Origin: Tetrahymena elliotti 4EA
Lineage: Eukaryota > Ciliophora > Oligohymenophorea > Hymenostomatida > Tetrahymenidae
Length of the DNA stretch: 64,000 bases
Assembly (NCBI GenBank): GCA_000231825.2
Contig: JH720300.1
Location: 1,833,635 to 1,897,634 of the forward strand
Direction: 5' to 3'
Shown: positions 13,601 through 28,085 of the stretch, piece after piece
Layout: each line of letters opens with the position of its first letter
How positions within the stretch are numbered: position 1 is the first letter of the stretch
Position numbers and translations under genes: made by a program
The notes under the pieces: model-generated
The model's database searches: none
What the model was told of the DNA's origin: nothing
The model's input: only the letters and a program-made list of their open reading frames with translations

Positions 13601-16600
13601 TTTTATTGAGGGCCTTGAGAGATGTTAATGTTCCTAAATTTTTAAAAGACGATCTTCCCCTGTTCGAAAATATTATGATGGATCTCTTCCCTGGCATTTC
13701 AAAGCCTCAAGTTAACTATGGTTAACTTATTCCTTAGATTTCAAAAGTATGCTAAGATCCTAAATTTAATTTATAGCCAACAGAACCATTTGTCAACAAA
13801 ATTATTCAACTTTATGATACCACCCAAGTCAGACATGGTCTTATGATTGTAGGCCCTACTGGTGGTGGTAAAACCTCAAATTATAAAGTATTACAAAAAG
13901 CCATGACTGATCTTGAAAACTAAGGATTTTCTAAAGTCCATGTCCATATTTTAAATCCCAAGAGTATTACTATGGGTTAATTATATGGTTAATTCAATGA
14001 ATAAACCCATGAATGGACTGATGGTATTTTAGCATACAGAGTACGTGAATGCTGTAGAGATCAATCATCTGACAAACATTGGTATTTATTATTTAATTCA
14101 TTATGGAAATATATTTCATGAAATAATTTTTACAATGAATAATTAATATTTTATTACATATATATTAGGGTTATGTTTGATGGACCCGTAGATGCTATTT
14201 GGATTGAATCTATGAACACTGTCCTTGATGATAATAAAAAACTGTGCTTAAATTCAGGATAAATTCTTACTCTAACTCCTCATATGACTATGATGTTTGA
14301 AGTAAATTAAAATATTTTTGAAACAAAAATAGATTTTTATAAATATTATTAATAGGTAGAAGATTTATTAGTAGCTAGTCCTGCAACTGTAAGTAGATGC
14401 GGTATGATTTATATGGAACCTGAATCTTTAGGTGTATAACCTTTGATAGACAGCTGGATTAATAGTATCCCAACTAATATAAAAAAGCATAAAACAATCG
14501 TTTAATAACTCAACAATCTTTCTAATTTATATGTTGAATCATCTCTTTAATATCTTAGAAAAAATCTTAAAGAACCTGTGTAAACAATGAATAATAATCT
14601 TGTATAATCTTTACATCGTATTTTGAATTGTTATTTCTCTAGCTATGCTGAAACTGAAATTAAGAAAGTTGCATTAGATGAATTAGATAATTTAGAAAAA
14701 ATGATAGAACCACTCTTTATTTTTGCATTAACTTGGTCTATAGGTTGTACAACTGATAATAATGGCCGTGAAATGTTTAATGCTTTCATTATTTAACAGT
14801 TGCAATAAAATAATAGCACAATTCCTTTCCCTGAAGGTGGAAGTATTTATGATTATGAATTTAATTTGCAACAGCAATCTTATCATCATTGGGATGAAAG
14901 AAACGCAGAATTTAGAGTAGATGCCAAACTAGGTTATCATGAAGTTACTATACCGACTGCTGATTCTACTAGAAATATTTATCTCATGAAAATGTTGATG
15001 ACAAACAATTTGCATGTTCTATGTCCTGGCCCTACTGGAACAGGTAAAACCCAAAATATTTTTAACCTTCTCACAACAGAAATGGGTGAAAACTACTAAT
15101 ATATCTCAATTACTTTTTCTGCACAGACATCTGCAAACTAAACTTAAGTAAATATTACTTTTTATAATAATGATTTAATAAAAAATGTAATTATAATTCT
15201 AGGATACTATTGACAATAAAATGGATAAAAGAAGAAAAGGTGTTTTTGGACCACCAATTGGAAAAAGATGTATTATATTTGTAGATGATTTAAATATGCC
15301 AAAGAAGGAAGAGTATGGAGCTTAACCACCTATTGAATTAATTAGATAATATTTAGATCATGATGGATGGTACAATCGTAGAGATTTATAGTTCATGAAG
15401 ATGGAAGATTTAATTGTTTTAAGTGCTATGGGTCCACCTGGAGGTGGTCGTACTTTTATCACAAATCGTATGGTCAGACACTTTAATGTTATTGGCTATA
15501 CTGAATTAGAAAATAGTACCATCAAAAGTATTTTCTAAACTTTAGTTGATTTCTTCTTACGTCGTCATCCTGAAGAAATAAAAGCTATTACAAGTTCATT
15601 AGTTGATTCAATTTTATATGTTTATTAACGTGTAAAATCTGATCTACTTCCTACACCTTCAAAATCTCACTATACTTTCAATATGAGAGAAATATGGAAA
15701 GTATGTTAGGGTCTCTGTTCTGGACACCCCAATTATACTGGAGAAGTAGTGTAAATGGTTAGACTTTGGTACCATGAAAATATGCGCGTTTTCCATGATC
15801 GTTTGATTAACGAGAGTGACAGAGAATACTTAAAAAATATATTAAATTCACAATTCGAACAATTTGGTTAAAAGAAAGAAGATGTTTTAGATTAAGAAAG
15901 AATTATTTTTGCTGATTTCTTAAATGGTAAAGATGCAGAACCAAAATACTACTAGTAAGTTACTGAACTATTACCTTTACTCAATAAATTAGATTCATTT
16001 TAAGAAGATTACAATTCTGATAATTCATTTGTATTTGGAGGCTAAAAACCTTAAATGAAATTAGTCATGTTCTTAGATGCTTGTGAACATATTGCACGTA
16101 TTGCAAGAATTATTCGTTAACCTAATGGACATGCTCTTCTATTAGGTATTGGCGGTTCAGGGCGTTAATCTTTAGCAAGAATGGCTACTTTCTTAACAAA
16201 TTATAAAATATTTTAGATTGAAGTTATCAAAAATTACACTATGCGTTCATGGAGAGATGATATTAAGAAAGTTCTAATGTATGCAGGTATTGAAAATAAA
16301 TCTATTTCTTTCCTTTTCTGTGATACTCAAATCATAAGAGAATAAATGATGGAAGATGTTAACAATATTTTAAATTCAGGAGATGTTGTAGGAATCTATC
16401 AAGAAAAAGTAAATTTATTTTCTAAAAATTTTTTATTCAAATAAAATTTTATATTTTAGGACTATGAAGATATCATGAATGCTTGCAAAACAGATTGCAT
16501 CAAAAAAAATATTTAGCCAACTAAAATGAATATTTTTACTTAATATCTTCTTAGAGTCAGAAAGAATATTCATATGGTTATTGCTATGTCTCCTCTTGGT

Positions 16601-19600
16601 GCTTTATTCACTACTAGACTTCGTATGTTCCCTGGTTTAGTCAATAATTGTACTATTGACTGGTTTACAGAATGGCCAGAGGTAAATTTCAAATGAAAAA
16701 AAATTTAGAAGCTTATTTAAATTTTTATTTCATAATATTTAGGAAGCTCTAATTGGTGTAGGTAAAGGTCAATTAAGTGAATATGAGGAAGAACTTTAAA
16801 TTGAAGGAAAAACAGAGACATTAGTAGATATGTTTAAGACTATTCATAAAAGTGTTGAAAAAATTTCAGAAGACTTCCTTGGCTAGTTGAGAAGGCACAA
16901 TTATGTTACTCCAACCAGTTATTTAGAACTACTTTCAACTTTCCGTACAATTATGGCCTAGAAGAAGCAAGAAATAAAGCTATAAATTATTAGATTAAAG
17001 AGTGGTTTAGATAAATTGCAAGAAGCAAACAAATCAGTTGCAGAAATGAAAATTATTCTTAAAGGTATTTTTTTTATTAAATTACATATTTAAATTGATT
17101 TTTATTTTTATGATAAAAATAGAAATGTAGCCTAAATTAGAATAGTCATCTATTGAAACAGAAAAAATGATGGAGCACTTGAAAGTTGAAAAGGCTGAAG
17201 CTGATGCTACATAAAAAATAGTTGCAATTGAGGAAGCAGAAGCAACTAAACAATAAAAAGAAGCTACAAAATTAGCTGAAGAGGCAGAAGCAGCTGTTGC
17301 AGATGCTAATAATAAACTTAATTAAACATTATTAGAAGTTTAAAAATTAAAACCAGAACATTTAGTAGAAATTAGTAGATTTACAGTCCCTCCTAATGCA
17401 GTAAAAACAACCTTAGCCGCTGTAGTTATTTTGAATATTGATAGAATCAGAGCGAATGGTGGTGAAATTATTATGTAGAATAAAGAAGGTTAAATAGGTA
17501 AGAAAGAAGAAAATTATTTTGATACAGCCAAGCGTTATCTTCTTAGTAATACTAGAGAATTGATGGATATGCTTTAAAATTATGATAAAGATAGTATTCA
17601 AGAAGCAACAATTAAACGTTTAGAATAAAAAGTAATGAATTAACCTGATTTTACATTCCAAAAAGTAGCAAGTAGTAGTTTCGCTTGTAAATATTTGTTT
17701 ATGTGGGTAGAGGCAATGGTTGGATATTATAAAGTATTTACCGAAACAAAGCCTTTACGTGAAAAGCTTGTCTCAGTCAGAAAATTAGTCGAAGAAAAAA
17801 CAGCAGAGTTAAAAATTAAGAAAGATGCTCTTGAAGAAGTAAACAAAAAAATTGCAGAATTACAAAGAGCATTTGATGAAAAAATGTAATAGAAGGAAGC
17901 TCTTACAAAATAAATAAATGACTGTGAACTTAAATTAGAAAGAGCTTAAAAATTAACTGATGGGCTTTCTGAAGAAAAGGAAAGATGGAGCAAAGATATA
18001 GATAAATTCTAAGAAAGATCCTTATTGATTCCTGCACATTCAATTATTGCAGCAGGTATGATTTCATATTCAGGTCCTTTTACAAGCAAGTTCAGATAAG
18101 ATTTAGAATAAACTTGGATCTAATATCTAGCTAAAACTGGACTTCCCTATGAAAAAGATATTTCGATGCGTTCTTTCTTAGGTGTTCCAGTTAAAATTTA
18201 GTAATGGAATATAGCAGGTCTTCCTAAGGATGAAACATCAACAGAAAATGGTATTATTATTGACAAAACTAGGAGATGGCCTCTTATGATCGATCCATAA
18301 AACTAAGCTAACAAATTCATCAGAAATTTAGGAAGAGAGCATTCAGAAGGTAAAAAATATTAAGCTAATAATCAAATAATAACAAGAATATTCATTTATT
18401 TTTAAATTTTTAAATTAACTTTTTAATTGAAAAGGTCTTGAAATTATGAAGGCTAATGATCCTAATTTAATGAAAATTATGGAATTAGCAGTGTAATTTG
18501 GAAGATGGGTATTAATGGAAAATGTAGGTATTGAAATAGATCCATCTTTAGAGCCTATTTTGTAATAGTAAACAACCAAATCAGGTTCTACTATGATTAT
18601 TACTATTGGAGATAAAAATTTATAATATTCTGAAAATTTCAAGCTTTTCTTAACTACAACAATCCCTAATCCCCACTATCCTCCAGAAACATTTGTTAAA
18701 GTTACTATGATCAACTTTGCTATCACACCAAGTGGCTTGGAAGAGTAGATGTTAGCTTAAATTGTTGCTTTAGAAAACCCAAATCTTGAGTAAAAGAAAA
18801 TAGAAATTGTGAAGAAGAATGCTGCAGATCTTAGAGAGTTACTTAGAATTGAAGATTCTATTTTGAAGAGTTTGGCTGATACATAAGATATAGCAGAAAT
18901 ATTAAAAGATGAAAGCTTGATTAACTAACTCCAATCTTCTAAGAAATTTGCTGCAGAAATTAACCAAAGAGTTAAAGATTCTAAAATAACTGAAGCTCAA
19001 ATCGATGAAGCTCGTGAAAGTTATAGATCAGTTGCTTTTAGAGCCTCCTTACTGTTTTTTTGTATCGTTGATTTATCAACTATAGATCCTATGTACTAGT
19101 ATTCATTACAGTGGTTCACTAATCTTTTTGTTATGGGAGTTGAAAACTCTCCTGCTTCGAACATACTTGAAGAACGTCTAGTAAATCTTAACTCTTACTT
19201 TACATACTCACTTTATGAAAATGTATGCAGATCTCTATTTGAAAAGCATAAATTATTGTTCTCTCTAATGCTCACTGTAAAAATTCTGTTTGGAGATCAA
19301 AAGATGGATGAGCACGAATGGCGTTATTTCTTAGCAGGACCTTTAGGTAATTACAATATAAAAAAATATTTACTCTAATATTTAAAAATTATGTTATTAT
19401 ATTATAGGTGATATTGAAATTGCAGTCAATCCAACTTCTTGGATTAATGAAAACACTTGGCCTGATATGTATAGACAGTTTTATGGTATGGGTAATCTCG
19501 AGCACTTTAAAGGCATTGAGAAACATTTCTTAGAAAACACTGATTAATATAGACATATTTTTGACTCTATTACCCCTCAAACTGAGAAATTACCAGATTA

Positions 19601-21883
19601 ATGGGAAACACGTCTTGACTCATTCTAGAAAATGATAATCTTGAAAGCAATCAGACCTGATAAGGTACTTTAATTGATACTTTTAAATTTGTAATTAAAA
19701 TATTAAATTAACATTTTAGCTTATTCCTGCTATCCAAAACTATATTGAAGAAAAACTTGGTAAAGAATTTATCATTGTGCCAACATTTGATTTAGCAAAA
19801 TGTTACAAAGATTCTTCAATTATTACTCCTCTTATTTTCGTACTCTCTACTGGTTCAGATCCAATTGCAGATTTCATGAAATTTGCAGAAGAAATGACCA
19901 TGTCAAAACGTATTGATTCTATCTCGCTAGGTTAAGGACAAGGACCTAAAGCAGAAAGAATGATAAGAGAAAGTGCTTAAAGAGGTGGCTGGGTATTATT
20001 GTAAAATTGTCACTTGGCTTAATCCTGGATGCCCGAATTAGAAAGAATGTGTGAAGAATTAAATGAAAATATGCATAAAGATTTTAGGTAATTTTTAAAT
20101 CAATAGCTAATTTTATTTATTAAAAAAAATATCAAATAGATTATGGTTAACAAGTATGCCTACTAACTATTTCCCGATTTCAGTATTACAAAATGGTATT
20201 AAAATGACCATGGAACCTCCTCAAGGTCTAAGAGCAAATCTATTGAGAACTTATAAAAACTTGAGTGATAATGAACTTAACGACTGTGCTAAACCTGATG
20301 TCTTTAAAAAATTACTATTTGGCTTCTGTTTATTCCATGCTATTATTTAGGATAGAAGAAAATTTGGACCTATTGGTTGGAATATTGCCTATGAATTTAC
20401 AAACGAAGATTTAACAGTTTGCAAGAAGTAATTGAAAATGCTTCTTGACGAATACAAAGAAGTACCATATAAAGTTATTAATTTCTTGGGTGCTGAAATT
20501 AATTATGGTGGCCGTGTAACAGATGACAAAGATGTAAGACTAATTAAAACAATCCTCTAAACTTACTTGAACAGAGAAGTAATTTTTTTTTTTCATTTAT
20601 TAAAAAATAAAATATATATTTTTAAATATATTAAAGTCTTTGAGAGACGGATACAAATATTCTGAATCTGGTCTTTATTATTCACCACCATCAGGAGCTT
20701 TAGAAGATTATTAAACATATATAGAATCTTTACCTCTTAATCCAGCTCCTGAAGCATTTGGTATGCATGATAATGCAGAAATAACCAATTCATAAAATGA
20801 AACTCGTGTTTTATTAGAAACAATTCTATCAGTCTAACCACGTAGTTCTTCATCTGATGGTAAATCAAGAGAATAGATGATAGAAGAAATAGCTATTAAC
20901 ATTGAAACACACACCCCAGAAATATTTGATGTAGATACGATCTCAAAATTATATCCTACTAGCTATAATGAATCTATGAATACTGTACTAGTTTAAGAGC
21001 TCATAAGATATAATAGAATGTTGATAGTAATGAAAGAGTCTCTAGCCAATTTGAAAAAAGGTCTCAAGGGTTTAGTTGTCTTATCAGAAGAATTAGAAAA
21101 ATTATCAAATTCTCTATTTGATAACCAAGTAAAAAAATATTATTATTAAATTCATAAGTTAATATTTCCTGTTACACCATAAAAAAAGGTACCAAATTTG
21201 TGGTCTGAAAAAGGTTTCCTCTCACTAAAACCACTTTCTTCTTGGATTATAGACTTGAATGACAGAATCTCCTTTTTAAATAATTGGGTTAAAAAAGGTA
21301 CTCCAAAGACCTTTTGGATATCAGGTAAATAAATCAATCAATATCTTCTAAAATAAATTTTTAACTTTGAACATTATTGCATCAAAATTTATTTTATCAA
21401 ATCAAAAAAATATATTTTAATTCAATAGGATTTTTCTTCCCCTAAGCTTTCTTAACAGGAACATTATAAAATTATGCAAGAAAACATAAGATTGCTATTG
21501 ATAAATTATCTTTTGATTTTGTTGTTGTAGATAATTTGAAGTACACTGATATATAAGAAAAACCTGAAGATGGCTGCTATATATATGGTTTATATTTAGA
21601 AGGAGCAAGATGGGATTATAGAAAGCATAACATATAATAACCTTTACCTAAGGAACTTTATTCTGATTTACCAATGCTTCACTTAGTTCCAGTTTGTGAT
21701 AGAGTACCACCTAAAGACGGTATTTATAATTGCCCAATTTACAAAGTAGTTTCAAGAAGAGGTACATTAAGTACAACAGGTCACTCTACAAATTTCGTTC
21801 TATTTATGGAGCTATCAAGCAAAGAACCTGAAAATACTTGGATTAAAGCTGGTGTAGCAGCATTTTTAAGTTTAAGATATTGA
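7633..21883 (+). CDS. axonemal inner-arm-type dynein heavy chain, complete
   Basis: Twenty-five exons: 7633..7800, 7907..8311, 8402..8769, 8821..9095, 9146..9285, 9338..9637, 9694..9979, 10044..10746, 10804..11572, 11627..12461, 12511..12954, 13004..14081, 14169..14301, 14356..15147, 15203..16408, 16460..16681, 16743..17064, 17123..18349, 18435..19346, 19408..19664, 19720..20087, 20140..20578, 20637..21128, 21189..21324, 21429..21883. They sum to 12732 nt (4243 residues), with every phase consistent. The N-terminal tail has PGRVPRK, then the linker. AAA1 has GPAGTGKT (1565-1572) and Walker B FDEFNR; AAA2 has GPTGGGKT (1848-1855); AAA3 GPTGTGKT (2193-2200); AAA4 GIGGSGRQ (2547-2554). Coiled-coil stalk and microtubule-binding domain lie in exon 18, then AAA5/6 and the C-terminal domain ending in SLRY. 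Length and tail resemble single-headed DNAH3/7/12-type chains; the exact paralogue is not settled. It would drive ciliary beating. Confidence 0.97.
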
Positions 21884-24476
21884 GAAAGAAAATATTTTGG
21901 AAAATTTAACTAAGATCAATAATAAATTTTGTAAAATCATAAAATAAATAAATGAATAAAGATAAAGATTAAAATAAATGGAAAAAAATTAAATAATTAA
22001 TTAAATTAACAAGTAAGAAAAAGTCATTTTATTAAATTAAAATAATTAAATACATAGTATGTTTATATAAAATTTTTTATTCAATAATAAATGATTTTTT
22101 CATTAAAATTGGTTGTTTGTTTCATAAAATATTTTCTATTTATAAAAATAAAAACTGACTACTATCAATCACATAAAAATGTTAACCCATTACTTTGAGA
22201 AAAAATTTGTGTGATTTAGTTTAGATAATGATAAAATTAAATTTGTTTGAAAATAGGTTCATTAAGTAATTTCTTTCAAAAGAATAAAGAGTGATCAAAA
22301 TTTTTTCTTACATTAAAGCAGATGACTATCATTTAAATATTTTTTATTAATTTTTATTTTTGACACTAAAATATATGCATATTCTGAATTATTTTACATT
22401 CCTCCTTACTAAAATATAAAAATTAATATTTTTCTAGTTGTCGTATGATATTTCAAATAGATTATCTATCATCTGTATTATATTTATTCTGAAATATAAT
22501 AATAATAAATTTTTCAATTTCCAAATGATAGAAAAATTTTTAGCAAAAACGAAATTGTAAATTATTTTTTGATTGGAAATTTTAGAGGTTATAATAGTAA
22601 AAAAATATCAAAGCTAGAGTAAAAAAGAAATCTATTGTTAACGTGTAAGCAAATAAAATGTCAAAAGAAAGCTTTAATTTTAAGGTTCATAATATTTTGT
22701 GAGGGATTATTGTTATGAGTCATTTATTAGATATTCCTATTAAAATTTTATTTAAAAATACATAATATGTGGCTTCAAAACAAAAATTTATTTTACACGT
22801 GATTTCTAATCAATAATAAAAGAAAATAGTATATAAATGACCAATTAATTTTTTATTAAATAATGTATAATCTAATCAAATATATGTTTGCTAATTAGAT
22901 CAGTGATGACATTAGTAGATGATTGATTATTTTTTAATACTATTATTTTATAATCATTGTGATCAATTTACAGAATTACATGACAAGAAATTTACCCACA
23001 AAATATCCACAAAACATTACAATCTAGCTATTTTTGAATATAAAATCATATATGTTGATTAGTTTTTTTCTTTTTACTGTGAAGATAATCTAAGCAGAAA
23101 AATAACTTTTGAGACCATAGATTTTGTTGTAAATAAATATTTTACAAAATGCAACATTTACTAAAAAAACAGATAATAGGAGTGAATTTTCTATAAAAAT
23201 TAAAGTATTTAGTCAAAACTAATTTTAAAAATTGCGTCATATAGGTCATTTATGAGTAAAAGTTCTTAGAATCTTAAAATCAATAAATAAATAAATATTC
23301 TACTGCTACGTTATAATTTTAAATTATTTAGATTGGACACTTTATTGAGTTTTTTATTTTTTGGTTGAATTGATTTTTAAAAATAAATCAATCTTTTTTA
23401 TTTATTTCAGATTTCAAAATAATTTTATTTAATGTAAAGATGATAATATTTGAGAACTAGTCTTCACTATTTTAAACAGAATACAACAAAAGTTAAAATA
23501 TAGAAAGAGATTTTGATTATGAATGTTGTTAAATTAATTTTTTATTATTGATGCTGAAGAGGATTTTAATAAATATTATTTGTTATTAATCCAAATTTTT
23601 TTCTCTTCAAGTGTTAATAAATTTTGACTTCAACATTTCAGTCAATCTATCAAATTCATTAATTGAACTCAAAAGCTACCAAATAAAAATAAAATGGATT
23701 ATTTAAATAGTAAATTCATTTTCTTTAAAAAAATGAGCTAAATTATCCTGTAAAATCTATCAAAAAATACAAAACCATTCTTATTTTTTTATAAATAAAA
23801 CTTAACTCTTTCTTATTTTGCTGCTTTTCATCAAAGCTGAAGCTTCATAATTTTTAAATATTCAGCTTCTTTTAAGTATGAATTAGGTTTTCACAAGTAA
23901 AATTATTAGATAAAAAATATTTTTTAAAATTTATCCTTAGTTAAAAAGCAACTTCTAAAACTATTGCTATAGACTGCTATTTACTTAAGCATTAAAAAAT
24001 TATTATTATTTTTAATAATAAAAACTATTTTTTCTATTTTCATCCTTTCAATATTTAAATTTTAAGCTTATTTGTTAATAAAATTTTCTTGCTAAATAAA
24101 TATTTAAATAATTCTAATATAATAAATAATCACAAACGGTTTAGCCATTAACTTTATGAAAATAACTTATTTCTATAAAAATGTTTACATAATTTGTCGA
24201 ATAACTGAATTGTATATTAAATAATAATGTAACGAATAAAAAACGAAATTTAATTTAAAAATGAAAATCCTAAATTATGAACAAAAAAAAATTCAATGAA
24301 AAATTAATTTACCTTTATCTTATTGATTTTCAAATAACAAGAAATAGGTTTAAATAAATTAAAATTCTTGAAGAGGAATATATTTGAATGGATATATTTT
24401 TTAAAATAATATCAAAATAAAAATAAAAAAAAAATTTCTTAAAATCAATCTATTTGTATGTAGCCTTTATTAAGGC

Positions 24477-24492
24477 AGTACCCTAGGGTACT
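24477..24492. repeat. perfect 16-bp GC-containing palindrome
   Basis: AGTACCCTAGGGTACT reads identically on both strands. Its centre (CCCTAGGG) is unusually GC-rich for this region. It sits directly before a TA dinucleotide tract. It could be a protein-binding site or a recombination scar; no function is evident. Confidence 0.9.
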
Positions 24493-24523
<31 letters not shown>

Positions 24524-24526
24524 TAT
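24493..24526. repeat. TA-rich dinucleotide tract
   Basis: A near-perfect (TA)n tract with two C interruptions immediately follows the palindrome. Such tracts melt easily and mutate in length. Confidence 0.9.
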
Positions 24527-25536
24527 TTAAATATCATTTAATTGTTTAAACATCAATACAATTCTATTTGAAGAAAATAGGTTTTTTTATACACATTAGG
24601 CTATATTTTCTGACTTTATTCAACACTGTTTGAGAAATCAAAAAAATCAATGAATTAAATTTACATTTATTTGATAAATTTGTATTTCACATCAACCAAA
24701 CGTATCTCTAGCATATTTTTTATTAGCTGAAATGAAATGCTTAAATTAAATTTGAATGAATTTTTTTCTATATGGTATATGGGAATAAAAATTAGTTCTA
24801 AATAATTTTATTTTCAAGAATAGATTGAATGATTTTGAAAGAGCCAAAGGATTTCAATCACAATTAAAAATATATGAAATTAATTTTTAATCTCATATTT
24901 TAATGTAAGCTTGTAAGGGAAAATACTTACTTATTATTCTCTTTGTATTTTGTTTAATATCTAAAACTGAAAGTATTTTTTTGCATTGATTTTCTAGTAC
25001 AATAAGATTTTAGGTACAAATCCCTTAACTTTATTAATTAGGTATTTTACCAATATAAATATTTTAAAATTATGAAGGTGGAGTTTACAAAGCTTAACTT
25101 GTTGAGCAGAATTTTAATATTCAAAAATATTAACGATTGTTTTGAAAAACAATATAACCTACAAGCTGAAAGCTTAAGTCGATCTATTAATTTTTTATTT
25201 GACATCTATAATGTATCTTATTAATTGAAAGATATAGATCATTATTGAATTAAAAACTGTCTCTTTTCATGAAAGATATGCCAATTTTTTAGCATAAGTA
25301 AAATTGGAATTCAAAATGATTAGATAGAGAAAAGTTGATGTAAGAGAATTGATATTTGAAGAAAATTAAAAATCTAATTATTTAAATGATATAAAAAGAA
25401 TAATAAACAATCTTATAAAATTGTAATAATAAATTTTGAGTCTACATACTTCTAAATAAAAGTGGATATAAAATTTTAAAAATTAAAAGAGAAGATACTA
25501 AAATTAATTATAATTTTGTTAATTTAGCTCTTAGGA

Positions 25537-25851
25537 ATGAAATTAACAATAAGAATAATAGCACAAAATTATTAATATATTTGTCCTAAAAAAGAGTTAA
25601 GTGACGTTATTAAATTTAATACGAGCATTAAAGTAGATAACTTCTAGAATTTTTAAGTAAAAGCTGTCCACATTTAAGTCACTGAATCATTTCGTTTTTA
25701 GCCTAAAGTATTTTGTAGTTAAAAAAAATTTCATGGATGTAGCATTAAGTTTAATCTTCCAGATACTTTTTAGAAATAAAGAAAGAGTAGGAGAGTAAAA
25801 TAAAAGGATGAATTTGAAAATAAAAAGGTTCAATTAATTGAATGGGATTGA
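25537..25851 (+). CDS. candidate 104-residue ORF, unknown
   Basis: ATG at 25537 opens 104 codons to a TGA at 25849, reading TAA/TAG as Gln. The translation begins MKLTIRIIAQ and ends in a Lys/Arg-rich stretch followed by VQLIEWD. It has balanced residues including several Cys, His, Phe and Pro, which is more protein-like than the flanking frames. With only one stop codon, open frames of this length arise by chance in AT-rich DNA, and another frame is also open over part of it. No domain is recognised. It may be a small gene, one exon of a larger gene, a decayed fragment or chance. Confidence 0.25.
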
Positions 25852-28085
25852 TAAATATTAAATGGGTCAACAGAATATTTAAGATGCATATTTCTGTGAT
25901 CGTGATTATTTTCAAAATAATTTATTAAAAATTACGTAAGATATTGAAAAGAAAATGAAATAATACGAAATATTTGTATAATCCTTGGTGAATATGTTCA
26001 AATTATTTTTTTTTTCCCCACAAAAAAAATTAAAAAAAGTGCTTATTTCTTTATAAATCAAATATTTTTTTGATAAATTATGATTCTATCTTGAACAAAA
26101 TAGCTTTTAGATTGTAAGTGCATGATTTTGTTTTATTATTCCATAACCTTTCTCTCTATCTTAATTTATTCAATCTCAAATATTGACTCTTTTTATTTTT
26201 TTGACAATATTAATAATTGATTGATTCATCTATTTCTTTCTTTTTTCCAATTATTTTGGAATTCAAAAATACATCTTATGCTTTTTACTCAAAAGATTTG
26301 TATCTATTCAGGAATGGATTTGAACTTTCCCTAAAGTTATAATGGACTTTATAGATATATTTTATAGTCAAATTCAATAAGCTATAAAGTATTTTTACAA
26401 ATATGATTTATTTTTTATTGTTTATTCTAACTAACTGTATTCCTACTGTTTCTGGTCAGAATTGTGAATTCAAAAATTATAATATTCTTAATTCATTAAA
26501 TTATTGAAAAAAAATACTCAAAAAAATGTATTAGTTTAAGATACATTCTTCACATAAACAATTCTACAATAAAATAGGAGCTTGAATGAAATTTTTTGTT
26601 GGAATCAAAAAATAATTTAAATAATTTTTGTGAAAGAAATTCAGATGAAATTTAGAATAAACCAACAAATTCTTTTAAAAAGTTTGAACTGCACTGCTAA
26701 TACATATATTAGATTATGATTTTATATATAAATATTTAATGCATATTCAGTAAATATGAGAACAGATACAATTGTTTCTGATTTTTCTAATTAGATATAC
26801 TTGCTGAAAATAAAATAACGTTTTAAATGGGAGAAGAAGAATTATTTCAAAAATTTAGACATTCCTTTCTAATTATTTATGAAGGTTGATATTTTTTACT
26901 CAAATTTTTTTTCTTAATTATTTTTGATGATATTTATAAAATTGATGCATTACGAATTAAAATTCATTCGTAAGCTTAGGCAGAATTGATGATTAAATAT
27001 CATTTGAGATATTGGTACGCATTAATTTGATAGCTAATTAATATCGCTTTCCTTTTTAGATAATTAATCAGTTATATCGTAATTATTTCTTTAATGAAAT
27101 TTAAGTAAATTTTTACTTTTTTATTTTATTTTGTTCAATATCCTTTTCTTTTATATTTATTTGATAACAAAGTACTTTACATCTTTTTATATGACTCTTT
27201 TGTAGAAAACTCTATATTATTATTATTAATTAATATGTTATTCATTGTTAAATTATAACTAAATTCTATATAAAGGTACCTTATTAACTTGTAGTAACTT
27301 ACTTTAGCATTAGTTTATTCATCATTTTTATACAGTAAATTCTTAAAATTATATTTCTATCCCATAATTTTAAAGTTTGTCTAATCATACATTCATGCGA
27401 TACTGTAATTAAATTCCGTTTATTAATTTAAATAATCGTCGAAACTCTTTTAATCTATTCTGATGCTTAAAATAAAATACTCTTAACTAATTGTCAAAAT
27501 CATTTCAAAACTTTATATATTCTTAATAATCTGCAGATGGAATAAGTTGATGGCTAGCTTAATAAGTTAAGTATAATTTATCTTAATCAATAATTATGAG
27601 AAATAGTTCATACCTAATTGAACAAAATTACAATAAATTACAAATAAATTGAACATATTTTTTAGATGATTACTTAGGTTGCATCATAATATTTATTTAA
27701 TTGGAATAGAGAGCTTGTTTTAATAACTTAATTTCAAATACTATTTTAAATTTTCGAAAATTCTTTTGTTTGTTTGGTGGGTTTTGCTAATCAATTTAAA
27801 CGAACAAAAAAAATGGAAAGAAGAAAGAAAATACAAGGTCTTAGTTTTTCTAGATTAATTCAATGATTGCTGCCTTTGTTTAGAAAAATATTAACTTCTT
27901 TACAGATTGATATTTTGGTTTTATGTTATGATATCTTTCTATTTCCAATATTAAAATACAATAAATATCATTACATTCTTCACTTAAATATAATTTGGAA
28001 CGAAGTAATTAAAATTTAGATATTTTTATTAGTCAAATGATACAAGAACTAGCAAATTCTAAAAGGGTTAAAAAATAATAACAAA

